DNA from: Pseudomonadota bacterium
GTDB lineage: Bacteria > Pseudomonadota > Alphaproteobacteria > Sphingomonadales > Sphingomonadaceae
NCBI GenBank assembly: GCA_023400405.1
Contig: JAEXFD010000040.1
Location: forward strand, 1 to 64,000
Length of the DNA stretch: 64,000 bases
Reading direction: 5' to 3'
The position numbers were made by a program, and so were the translations under genes. The stretch's first letter is position 1. The number at the start of each line of letters is the position of its first letter. This document shows positions 23,362 through 31,946 of the stretch, one piece after another. The notes beneath the pieces are model-generated. The model searched no databases and was not told where the DNA came from. It saw only the letters and a list, made by a program, of their open reading frames with translations.

Positions 23362-23882
23362 GGGAAAGTCGGATAATCCCCATCGAGCGAGATGGAGAAG
23401 TTGAGGCCGAGAAAGGGCTGGACGTTGTTGTGCGGCAGGCCGTCGCCCGTGACCGTCACTTCCATCGGCGACATCAGCGCCGACGTGATCGTCTTGGTGA
23501 GGAAGGTCGGCCCCGAGCTGGTTCCCAGCGCGGACTGGCTGGTCGGCACTTCGGTGGGGCTGGTCGATCCGATGTAGATGTTGCCGCCATGGTTGTGCAT
23601 CGGGATCTCGGCATTGAGCAGCGTCACCGCGAACTCGCCCATGGTCTCGCCGAGGGTGCGCGGCGTCAGTCCGGGCCCCTGTCCGGTGCCGCACGCCTGG
23701 TTCGAGGCGAGGTTCGGCAACATGAAGGTCGTCCGTCCGTCACCGCCGAACGTGGTTCCGAGCAGCGAATAGAGTGCCGTGCTCTGCGACAGCGGCAGGG
23801 TCTGGCCGCCGCACAGCGCCCAGCCGCGCGGCGGGAAATTGAAGCCGAACAGCTGGATCTGGCCAAGAAAGGGTTCCGCCAT
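23358..23882 (-). CDS. phage-tail-collar-domain protein (MdpB-like), third of three
   Basis: A 174-residue protein beginning MAEPFLGQIQLFGFNFPPRGWALC. The tail-collar signature includes GGQTLPLSQSTALYSLLGTTFGGDGRTTFMLPNL, followed by a variable middle with PMHNHGG and a conserved C-terminus VQPFLGLNFSISLDGDYP. Tail-collar domains were first described in phage short-tail fibres and also occur in free-standing bacterial proteins such as MdpB. A clear GGGAGAG lies upstream. Its stop overlaps the GNAT frame. Confidence 0.86.
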   Translation of the reverse strand: MAEPFLGQIQLFGFNFPPRGWALCGGQTLPLSQSTALYSLLGTTFGGDGRTTFMLPNLASNQACGTGQGPGLTPRTLGETMGEFAVTLLNAEIPMHNHGGNIYIGSTSPTEVPTSQSALGTSSGPTFLTKTITSALMSPMEVTVTGDGLPHNNVQPFLGLNFSISLDGDYPTFP

Positions 23883-23925
23883 GGATTCTCTCCCAAGCGC
23901 GCCGGCTAAGGGCCGGCCGCGGACG

Positions 23926-24456
23926 TCAGTTCTGAGTCGGGAAGATCCCGAACATCGAGATGCAGTAGTTGAGCGCCAGGGACGGCCCCATATTGTCGTG
24001 CGGCTGGTTCCCCCCGTCGAAGCCGATCGTGGTCGGCGGCAGGGCGTAGGGCGAGGAGCCGTCGCCGCTATGGGCATAGAGAGTCACGCCCGCCGCGGTG
24101 GCCGTGACGCTGTTGGCCGGGGAGGACGACGTGCCCGCGACGGTCGATGCGAGCATGAAGTGGGTATGCATCGGCATCTGGTTTGAGGTCAGCGTTACCG
24201 TCTCGGTGCCGGCCGGCTGGCCGAGCGTGTAGGTGGTGCCGGTCACGGCCCGTCCCTGGTGCACGGGCACGCGGCCGCGCATGTCGGGCAGGCCGAACGT
24301 GGACTGGCCATTGCCGCCATAGGTCGTGCCGATCAGGGTATACAGCACCTCATAATCGGAGATCGCGACGAGCGAGCCGTCGCACAAATGCCATCCGCGC
24401 GGTGCGCCCCGCACATAGGGTAGCAGGCGGATCTCGCCGACATAAGGCTGACTCAT
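23926..24456 (-). CDS. phage-tail-collar-domain protein (MdpB-like), second of three
   Basis: A 176-residue paralogue: MSQPYVGEIRLLPYVRGAPRGWHLCDGSL, then YEVLYTLIGTTYGGNGQSTFGLPDMRGRVPVHQG, the central QMPMHTHFM, and the same C-terminal pattern NMGPSLALNYCISMFGIFP. The GLPDMRGR segment is the most typical of collar proteins. GGAGAGAG precedes the ATG. Spacing to both neighbours is about 43-45 bases on the same strand, so the three form one message. No signal peptide or membrane segment. Confidence 0.88.
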   Translation of the reverse strand: MSQPYVGEIRLLPYVRGAPRGWHLCDGSLVAISDYEVLYTLIGTTYGGNGQSTFGLPDMRGRVPVHQGRAVTGTTYTLGQPAGTETVTLTSNQMPMHTHFMLASTVAGTSSSPANSVTATAAGVTLYAHSGDGSSPYALPPTTIGFDGGNQPHDNMGPSLALNYCISMFGIFPTQN

Positions 24457-24501
24457 CTTGCTCTCTCCAGTTAGGCGTCGCGACGTTCCCGTCCCCGCGC
24501 A

Positions 24502-25044
24502 TCAGTTGCGCGAAGGGAAAATCCCCGCGAGTGCGATGTTGAAATTGAGCACTGCAAAGGGCTGCATGTTGTTGTGCGGCTGGCTGCTGCCGGCACTTCC
24601 GAGCGGCCCTCCCGACAGCGGCACGACCGAGGCGACCTGGCCGTACAACATGGTTCCGCCGGCCGGCGTCGCACCCAGCGTGAAACCTGCCCCGCGCGGG
24701 GCGGTATTCGTTCCGTTCGCGGAGGACGCGCTCATCGTGTGGTTGTGCGGGGGAAGGTTGCTCTGCAGCAAGGTGACCGTTTCGCTGCCCGAGACCATGC
24801 CCATCGTGTAGCGCGGCGGATTCCAGCTCGGGTCCGATGACGGATAGCCGCCCGCCGGCGTCCTGCCGCGCAAATCAGGAAGTGCGAAATTCACCCTGCC
24901 GTCGCCGCCATATTGGATGCCGAGCAGCGAAAACAGGGCCTGGTTCTGCTGGATCGGGAGGATCTGGCCGTCGCACTTCGCGAAATGCTTCTGCGCAAAT
25001 CCGAAGGCCGTCATCATGACTTGGCCGATGTAGAATTGGCTCAT
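24502..25044 (-). CDS. phage-tail-collar-domain protein (MdpB-like), first of three
   Basis: A 180-residue paralogue: MSQFYIGQVMMTAFGFAQKHFAKCDGQILPIQQNQALFSLLGIQYGGDGRVNFALPDLRGRTP, with central LPPHNHTMSAS and C-terminal NMQPFAVLNFNIALAGIFPSRN. Start at ATG 25044 is fixed by homology to the two downstream paralogues and by GGGAGGG nine bases upstream; an in-frame extension to 25095 lacks this. First gene of the collar-collar-collar-GNAT unit. Confidence 0.88.
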   Translation of the reverse strand: MSQFYIGQVMMTAFGFAQKHFAKCDGQILPIQQNQALFSLLGIQYGGDGRVNFALPDLRGRTPAGGYPSSDPSWNPPRYTMGMVSGSETVTLLQSNLPPHNHTMSASSANGTNTAPRGAGFTLGATPAGGTMLYGQVASVVPLSGGPLGSAGSSQPHNNMQPFAVLNFNIALAGIFPSRN

Positions 25045-25490
25045 CGCGGAGTCCCTCCCATGACGACTTTTTGTTGCATGCGCGAACATCTTCACAATCG
25101 ATCATATCGATCGAAGTGAAGCCAAACTCAGCGCGACCTGATTGTGGAGACTCGTCCTCGTTGGGACTCCGCAACGGTCGGCGAAGTTGGGCGATGTGTC
25201 AAGACGCGGTGTTTTGACGCCTGCCCGCATAGCAAAGTGTCTCCGCTATGCCATATCGTTGCAGCAGCGTGATGATATTCGTGAGGAGAGTGAGGAAGCT
25301 ATAGTTACGGGATTTATACGTAGGCTCGGCGTAATCTTCAGAAATATCATCGACTTTCGGAAGTGGTTTCGCTAGGCGAGGCGCTGGGGCGTGATTCGAA
25401 AAACATAAATGGATCATGGCAACGGCCTGCGGGCCGTGAGCGTGCGCGGCAATGCGGAGGCATTTCCGGGGCGCCGGGGGGTGTGGGGTA
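25045..25490. other. AT-richer intergenic region with inverted repeats
   Basis: About 445 bases between the divergent collar cluster and the giant Ig autotransporter. It holds nested inverted repeats near the collar start (CTTCAC 25090-25095 with GTGAAG 25116-25121, and an inner TCGAT/ATCGA) and a widely spaced perfect 9-base pair, GATGATATT (25271-25279) and AATATCATC (25343-25351). The lower GC of 25250-25380 suggests promoters. Two short ORFs here (77 and 72 codons, opposite strands) have no family features and I do not call them. Confidence 0.5.
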
Positions 25491-28400
25491 ATGGTTCAGT
25501 TCCGGGTTGGGCGTAGCGCTGCGGGCTGCGGCGGGTTGCTGTCTTGGGCGCGCCGCGCGGCTGCCGCCTTGACGCTGGTTTCGCTTTCGGCACTGGCACC
25601 GGGCGCCTTCGCCCAGGCCGGCAATCAGGCCTGCGCCCTGAACAGCGGCAACCTCTCGACGCTGCAGGTCACCGCAGGCTCCGGCGACAATGTGATCCTC
25701 GACACCCAGACGCAGCGATCGACGCTGGATTCGCTGTGCGGAACGACCAACGGCACGAACACCGAGATCAACATCTACCCGACGGACGGTGCGGGCGGAT
25801 GGGTGAAAGACGGCACCAACGTCACCTTTCCCGATGGGTCGAAAATATCGCTGGAGGCCGTCGGTGCGAACCGCAGGCTCCACTTCACGCCAGGGGCCGG
25901 CGTGACCGGCAACCGCGTGATCTCGCCCACCACCGGCGCCAGCGGCACCTATGAGGACACGACGACTTTCACCAACCGCAGCATCATCGTCGAAAAGTAC
26001 GATGCCTTTGGCGGGATTCCGGATTACTATTCGATCACGGTCTCGGTCGTCGGTGCGCTGAGCGCCCCGACCGCAGCGCTCACCTCGCTGTCACCGACGA
26101 CGATCTATCCCGGCCAGTCGAGCCAGGTCACGATCACGCTGAGCAACCCGAATGGCAGCGCGCTGTCGGGCCTTGCCGACACGATCACCCTGCCGTCCGG
26201 CGTGACGATCGCTTCGACCCCCGGCGCCGCCAACACCTGTTCGGGGACGCTCACGGCGAGCGCTGGTGCCGGGACTGCGTCGCTGTCCGGGGGCAGCGTG
26301 GGCGCCAATGCCAGCTGCACGATCCGCTTCAACGTCACCGCGACGACGCCCGCCAGCTATACGATCCCCTCCGGCGCACCGTCGGCGACCGGCACGCCCG
26401 CCGGCAGCGCGGGCTCGACGGCGAGCCTGACGGTCAATGCCAATCCCAATCCGCCGACCATCGCCGCGGCGTTCGGCGTCAGCAGCATCTCGACCAGCGG
26501 CAGCACCACGCTCACGCTGACGATCGGCAATCCCGGCAGCAACTCGGTGTCGCTGAGCGGGCTGGCGGTCGCATCGAGTTCGCTTGCCGGGCTCACCGCG
26601 ACCTTGTCCTCGAACAATTGCGGTGGCACCGCCACGCTGTCGGGCGGCAATTTCAGCTATTCGGGCGGCTCGGCGCTCGCTGCGGGGGCAACCTGCACGG
26701 TGGTGCTCACCGTCTCTTCGAGCACGCCGGGCAGCTATAGCGTCACCACGGGCGCGGTTTCGGCGAGCAGCCCGGCTTCCGTGACGGGCTCGACCGCCTC
26801 GACCGGCGCGCTGACGATCAACGCCGTGCCGGCCGCTCCGGTGACCGTGACCCCCGCCAACGGCGCCTCGACCAACAATGCGCGGCCGACGATCTCGGGC
26901 ACGGCGCCGGCCAACGCCCAGGTCAAGGTCTCGATCGACGGCGCGCTGAACGGAACCGTGAGCGCCGACGCCTCGGGCAATTGGAGCCATACGCCGTCGG
27001 GCAACCTGTCGGAAGGATCGCACACTGCCAATGCGATCGCGACCGTCTCGGGGGTCGACAGCGCCGCCTCGAACACCAACACCTTCACCGTCGATACGAT
27101 CGCTCCGGCGGCGCCCGCGATCGGAAGCCCTGCGAATGGCGCATCGACCAGCGACAATACGCCGACGATCAGCGGCACGGCCGAGCCGGGGGCGGTGGTC
27201 ACCGTCTATGTCGATTCGAATCCGGTCGGCAGCGCGACCGCCAATGGCAGCGGGATCTGGACGGTGACTTCGACGACGCTGGCCGACGGGTCGCGTTCGG
27301 TCCGCGCCACCGCGGTCGATGCGGCCGGCAACAGCTCCCCGTCCTCGTCGACCGTCACGATCACGGTCGACAGCACGCCGCCGGCGCTTCCAGTGATCGC
27401 CTCGCCGGTCGGCGGCGGCACCACGGGCAGCCAGCCGGTGATCAGCGGCACCGCCGAGCCGGGCAGCACGGTCACCATCCGGATCGACGGCGGCGCCGTG
27501 GCCACCGTCACGGCCGATGGCAGCGGCAATTGGAGCCACAGCATCGGCACGCCGCTGTCGCTCGGCAGCCACACCGTCGATGCGCGCGCCGCGGACACGC
27601 TGGGCAACGCCTCTTCCTTCACCACGCCGATCAGCTTCACCGTGGTCGCGCCGCTGGCGATCGCGCCCGGCGCCGCCACCGGGACCACGGTGGGCGCCAG
27701 CTACAGCCAGGCCAATCCGGGGAGCGGCGGCACGACGCCGCTGGTCTATGCGGTCGCGTCCGGATCGCTTCCGGCCGGCACCAGCCTCAATACGGCGACC
27801 GGAACCGTGAGCGGGACGCCGACGGCCGCGGGCGCGTTCGGCTATGCGATCTCGGTCACCGACGCGAACGGCGCGGGCACGACGGTGACCGGCACCACGG
27901 TCAGCGGGACGATCGCCGCCGGTACCCAGGCGATCAGCTTCACCTCGACGGCGCCTGCGGGTGCGACGGTGGGCGGCGCGGCCTATGCCGCGGCTGCAAC
28001 GGCGAGCTCGGGCTTGACGGTGACGCTGTCGATCGACGCGAGCGCCAGCGGAGTCTGCACGCTTTCAGGCGGCGCGGTGACCTTCATTGCGGTCGGCACC
28101 TGCGTGGTCGATGCGAACCAGGCTGGGAATGCCAATTGGAATGCCGCGCCCGAGGTCCAGCAGTCCTTCGCCGTGGCGCGCGGCAATCAGTCGATCAGCT
28201 TCGCGGCCATTCCCAACACCGCGATCGGCGCCTCGCCGCTGACGCTGGCGGCCACCGCCTCGTCCAATCTCGCGGTGAGCTTCTCGAGCGGGACGACGGC
28301 GGTGTGCACCGTTTCGGGCAACAGCCTGACGCTCGTGGCGCCCGGCACCTGCACGGTGAGCGCGGACCAGCCTGGCGATCCGAACTGGAACGCCGCGGCG

Positions 28401-31400
28401 ACGGTGACGCACAGCTTCACCGTGATGCCGGTCCAGCTGGCCGCAAGCCAGGCGCAGCCGCACGTTGCGGGCACCGCGGGGGCGGCGCTGAGCGCCGTCA
28501 CGCCGGTGACCGGCTCGGGCGGCTTCGGCACGCTGAGCTATGCGCTGTCGGGCGGCACCCTGCCGAGCGGCCTTGCCTTCTCGAGCGCGAACGGATCGAT
28601 CTCCGGCACGCCCGCGACGGCGCTGCCGACGACGACCTTCACGGTCACCGTCTCCGATTCGACGACGCCGACGGCGCAAACCGCGTCGGCGACCTTCGAC
28701 CTCACCATCGCCAAGGCGGCGACCACGGTGGTCCTGGGCTCGCCGGGGCCGATCGTCGCCGGCGGCACGGTCGTCTACTCGGCGACCGTCACCGGCGTGG
28801 CCCCGACCGGCACCGTCACCTTCCGTGACGGCGGGGCGGACATTGCCGGTTGCGTCGGCGTGGCGCTCAGCGGAACCAGCGCGAGCTGCACCGCGACCCC
28901 GGCGACGGGCACGCGATCGATCGTCGCCGTCTATTCGGGCGACGCCAACAATCTGGCCGGAACCTCGTCCGCATATAGCCAGGTCGTCTATGCCGCGCTG
29001 ACCGCGGCGCAGACCACTCCGGTCGTCACCGCCACCGTCGCCGCTTCGCTGACCAGCGTGACTCCGGTCACCGGCGTCGGCGGCACGGGCACGCTGAGCT
29101 ATGCGCTCTCGGGCGGTACGCTGCCCGCCGGCCTCAGCTTCTCCACTGCGACCGGTGCGATCAGCGGGACGCCGACCCAGGCGCAGGCGGCGACGAGCTA
29201 CACGGTCACCGTGACCGACCAGGCGACCCCGACCGCGCAGAGCGCATCGAACAGCTTCCAGCTCAGTGTCGCGAAGGCCAGCCAGGCGATCACTTTCGCG
29301 GCGCTGCCCGATGTGCCGCTCTCCACCGGCAGCGTGACGCTCGCCGCGACGGCGAGTTCGAACCTGGCGGTGACCTTCACCAGCTCCACTTCGGCCGTCT
29401 GCACTGTTTCGGGCGCGACGCTGACCCTGGTCGCCGGCGGCACCTGCACGGTGACGGCGGAGCAGGGCGGCGATGCCAATTGGAACGCCGCGACGCCCGT
29501 CGCGCACAGCTTCACGGTCCATGCCCCTCCGGTCGCCAATGCGCCGCCGCAGGTGACCGTGGCGTTCGAGACCGCGACGGCGATCGACCTCACCGCGCAT
29601 GTCACCGGAACCGCCACCGGCATTGCGATCGCGACGGCGCCCACCCATGGCACTGCCACCGTGTCCGGCATGGTCGTGACCTATACGCCGGCGGCCGGCT
29701 ATTATGGAGCCGACAGCTTCGCCTATACCGCGACCGGACCGGGCGGAACCTCGGCCCCGGCCACGGTCAGCCTGGCAGTGGGAACGCCGCCGGCACCGGT
29801 GGCGGCGGATCGCTCGGGCGTCGCCGTCGCCTATGGCAGCACGGGCACTGCGATCGACCTCACCCAGTCGGTGACGGGCGTCTACGCCTCGATCGCCGTG
29901 GCCGCGGCGCCCGCGCATGGCAGTGCGACCGTGCAGGGCCATGTCGTCACCTATGTTCCTGCGCAGGGCTATTATGGCGCGGACAGCTTCACCTACACCG
30001 CGACGGGCCCGGGCGGCACGTCGGCACCGGCGACGGTGACCCTCGCCGTCGCGACGCCGCCGCCGCCGGCGACCCAGGAGACGTCGCAGACTCTGCCCGC
30101 GGCGACGCCGACCAACGCCGGCAGCAAGGTGGCGATCGACCTGTCGGGTCTCACCACCGGCGTCTACACGTCGATCCAGATCACCCGGCAGCCCGAGCAT
30201 GGCACCGTGCAGCTCCAGGGCAATGCCACGTCCAACGGCAGTGGCGGTGGACAGCAGGCGCAGGCGGCAGCGGCCGTCGTCGCGATCTATCAGCCTAATC
30301 CCGGCTATGTCGGGCCCGACAGCTTCGCCTGGGTCGCCATCGGCCCCGGGGGCACTTCGGCGCCGGCACAGGTGAGCCTGCAGGTGATCGGCAACGTCCC
30401 GGTGCTCGCGCCGAAGACTGCGCAGACCGGCGACGGGCAGACCGTCTCGGTGGAGCTCACCCAAGGCGCGAGCGAGGGGCCGTTCATTGCGGCGACGATC
30501 GTCAGCGTCACTCCCGCGAACGCGGCGGGAGCGACGATCACCGCGAGCGGCAGCGCGGCGGACCGGCATTATCGGCTCGACGTGACGCCGGCGGCGCGTT
30601 TCGGAGGCACGGTGGTCGTCACCTATACGCTGAGCAATCAGTTCGGCACGTCGCAGCCTTCGACAGTGACGGTGACCGTCCAGGCGCGCCCGGATCCGAC
30701 GCTGGATCCCAATATCCGCGCGATCAGCGATGCCCAGGCCGAAAGCGCCCGGCGTTTCGCGCAGACCCAGACCGGCAACTTCATGCGCCGCAACGAGCAA
30801 CTGCATGGCGGTGGCGGCGCCGGCGCGACCATGGGCTTCCGCCTCTCCTCGCGCGACGGCAACACCGGCTATCGCCCGCGCGGCTCGACTTCGGCCGAGG
30901 ACGCCTTGGCGCTGAGCGAGCCGATGCGCGACGCGGGGCTGGAGGATGCCGCGCATCACGGGCTGCGGCGCAATCGCGGCATGGGCGGGGCGGGCTGGGC
31001 TCGGCCGATCGCCGGCGGCAAGGACGGCAGCCGCGACGGTGCCGTCGATGGCGCTGTCGCGCCGGCGTCGGCACCACAGGCCGGCGGCGAAGCCGAAAGC
31101 GGGCCGCGCCGGATCGGGCAGCTCGCGATCTGGACCGGGGGCACGGTGGAGGTCAGCACGCTCGACCGCACGACGCGTCGCGAGAAGATCAGTGCGAGCA
31201 CGGGCGGGCTCAGCGCCGGCGTCGACGTCAAGCTGGCGCCCGGGCTCGTGATCGGCGTGGGCGGCGGCTATGGCGAGGACACGAGCAAGATCGGCGGCGA
31301 CGCAGCGCGCGTCCAGGCCCGCAACGGCGTCGCCGCCTTCTACGGCAGCTATACGATCGCCGAGGGCGCCTTTGCCGACTTCATGCTGGGCTATGGCTCG

Positions 31401-31946
31401 CTCGACTATCGGATGCGTCGCATCGAGGCGAACAGCGGTGCCCTGACGCGGGGTTCGCGAGACGGCGACATGGTCCTGGGTGCGCTTTCTGCTGGAGTGG
31501 ACCGCAATCACGGGGCGTGGCGCTGGTCGATCTACGGGCGCGGCGAATATATGGGCGCCAATCTGGATGCCTATACCGAGACGGGGGCGGGCCGTTACGA
31601 CCTGCGCTTCGCGAAACGCTCGGTCACGTCGCTCAGCGGCGTGCTGGGCGGCCGCGCCGAATTCCTGCAGAAGACGATCTTCGGCTCGGTGACCCCGCGT
31701 TTGCGGATCGAGTGGCGGCACGAATTCGCCGACAGCGATCCGCAATGGCTCGACTATGCCGACATTCCTGGCGCGCCGCTCTATCGCATCGACAGCCAGC
31801 GCTGGCGGCGAGACCGAGTCGAACTGGGGCTCGGCTCCGCACTCGATCTCGGCCATCACTGGGCGATCGACTTCGAGCTCGGCATCGCGGCGGGACAGGG
31901 CGAACGGGCCGGCCGATTGAATATCCAGGTCTCAAAGGAGTTTTGA
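25491..31946 (+). CDS. giant Ig-repeat autotransporter adhesin
   Basis: About 2151 residues. A signal peptide (ends ALAPGAFAQ) leads to a unique N-terminal domain and two DUF11-like domains (GQSSQVTITLSNPNGSALSG; SISTSGSTTLTLTIGNPGSNS). Three bacterial Ig domains with the phrase P-x-ISGTAEPG-x-V-x-V follow, then putative-Ig (He_PIG) domains (YALSGGTLPSGLAFSSANGSISGTP), NWNAA-type repeats, and four cadherin-like repeats (ATAPTHGTATVSG...YYGADSFAYTATGPGGTSAP). The C-terminal beta-barrel occupies about the last 290 residues and ends VSKEF. It should be a surface adhesin or biofilm protein. ATG 25452 is an alternative start. The gene's end overlaps the convergent PepSY gene by 15 bases. Confidence 0.87.
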   Translation: MVQFRVGRSAAGCGGLLSWARRAAAALTLVSLSALAPGAFAQAGNQACALNSGNLSTLQVTAGSGDNVILDTQTQRSTLDSLCGTTNGTNTEINIYPTDGAGGWVKDGTNVTFPDGSKISLEAVGANRRLHFTPGAGVTGNRVISPTTGASGTYEDTTTFTNRSIIVEKYDAFGGIPDYYSITVSVVGALSAPTAALTSLSPTTIYPGQSSQVTITLSNPNGSALSGLADTITLPSGVTIASTPGAANTCSGTLTASAGAGTASLSGGSVGANASCTIRFNVTATTPASYTIPSGAPSATGTPAGSAGSTASLTVNANPNPPTIAAAFGVSSISTSGSTTLTLTIGNPGSNSVSLSGLAVASSSLAGLTATLSSNNCGGTATLSGGNFSYSGGSALAAGATCTVVLTVSSSTPGSYSVTTGAVSASSPASVTGSTASTGALTINAVPAAPVTVTPANGASTNNARPTISGTAPANAQVKVSIDGALNGTVSADASGNWSHTPSGNLSEGSHTANAIATVSGVDSAASNTNTFTVDTIAPAAPAIGSPANGASTSDNTPTISGTAEPGAVVTVYVDSNPVGSATANGSGIWTVTSTTLADGSRSVRATAVDAAGNSSPSSSTVTITVDSTPPALPVIASPVGGGTTGSQPVISGTAEPGSTVTIRIDGGAVATVTADGSGNWSHSIGTPLSLGSHTVDARAADTLGNASSFTTPISFTVVAPLAIAPGAATGTTVGASYSQANPGSGGTTPLVYAVASGSLPAGTSLNTATGTVSGTPTAAGAFGYAISVTDANGAGTTVTGTTVSGTIAAGTQAISFTSTAPAGATVGGAAYAAAATASSGLTVTLSIDASASGVCTLSGGAVTFIAVGTCVVDANQAGNANWNAAPEVQQSFAVARGNQSISFAAIPNTAIGASPLTLAATASSNLAVSFSSGTTAVCTVSGNSLTLVAPGTCTVSADQPGDPNWNAAATVTHSFTVMPVQLAASQAQPHVAGTAGAALSAVTPVTGSGGFGTLSYALSGGTLPSGLAFSSANGSISGTPATALPTTTFTVTVSDSTTPTAQTASATFDLTIAKAATTVVLGSPGPIVAGGTVVYSATVTGVAPTGTVTFRDGGADIAGCVGVALSGTSASCTATPATGTRSIVAVYSGDANNLAGTSSAYSQVVYAALTAAQTTPVVTATVAASLTSVTPVTGVGGTGTLSYALSGGTLPAGLSFSTATGAISGTPTQAQAATSYTVTVTDQATPTAQSASNSFQLSVAKASQAITFAALPDVPLSTGSVTLAATASSNLAVTFTSSTSAVCTVSGATLTLVAGGTCTVTAEQGGDANWNAATPVAHSFTVHAPPVANAPPQVTVAFETATAIDLTAHVTGTATGIAIATAPTHGTATVSGMVVTYTPAAGYYGADSFAYTATGPGGTSAPATVSLAVGTPPAPVAADRSGVAVAYGSTGTAIDLTQSVTGVYASIAVAAAPAHGSATVQGHVVTYVPAQGYYGADSFTYTATGPGGTSAPATVTLAVATPPPPATQETSQTLPAATPTNAGSKVAIDLSGLTTGVYTSIQITRQPEHGTVQLQGNATSNGSGGGQQAQAAAAVVAIYQPNPGYVGPDSFAWVAIGPGGTSAPAQVSLQVIGNVPVLAPKTAQTGDGQTVSVELTQGASEGPFIAATIVSVTPANAAGATITASGSAADRHYRLDVTPAARFGGTVVVTYTLSNQFGTSQPSTVTVTVQARPDPTLDPNIRAISDAQAESARRFAQTQTGNFMRRNEQLHGGGGAGATMGFRLSSRDGNTGYRPRGSTSAEDALALSEPMRDAGLEDAAHHGLRRNRGMGGAGWARPIAGGKDGSRDGAVDGAVAPASAPQAGGEAESGPRRIGQLAIWTGGTVEVSTLDRTTRREKISASTGGLSAGVDVKLAPGLVIGVGGGYGEDTSKIGGDAARVQARNGVAAFYGSYTIAEGAFADFMLGYGSLDYRMRRIEANSGALTRGSRDGDMVLGALSAGVDRNHGAWRWSIYGRGEYMGANLDAYTETGAGRYDLRFAKRSVTSLSGVLGGRAEFLQKTIFGSVTPRLRIEWRHEFADSDPQWLDYADIPGAPLYRIDSQRWRRDRVELGLGSALDLGHHWAIDFELGIAAGQGERAGRLNIQVSKEF

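Noticed and set aside
23358..25044. Prophage or tailocin interpretation of the tail-collar genes
   Set aside because: No capsid, tail-tube, baseplate, lysis or integration genes nearby; free-standing collar triplets occur outside phages.
25142..25417. Two short overlapping ORFs (77 and 72 codons) in the intergenic region
   Set aside because: No ribosome-binding site, no recognisable features, opposite strands over the same AT-rich promoter-like DNA.
25490..25500. ATGGTTCAGT at the Ig autotransporter start, matching half of the ArsR palindrome
   Set aside because: Only a 10-base half-site without its dyad partner; most likely coincidence.
28065..31859. 1264-codon open frame on the minus strand opposite the Ig autotransporter
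   Set aside because: Arg/Ala/Gly-rich shadow of a high-GC repetitive gene, no domain motifs, no ribosome-binding site; the plus-strand protein has clear domains and a signal peptide.
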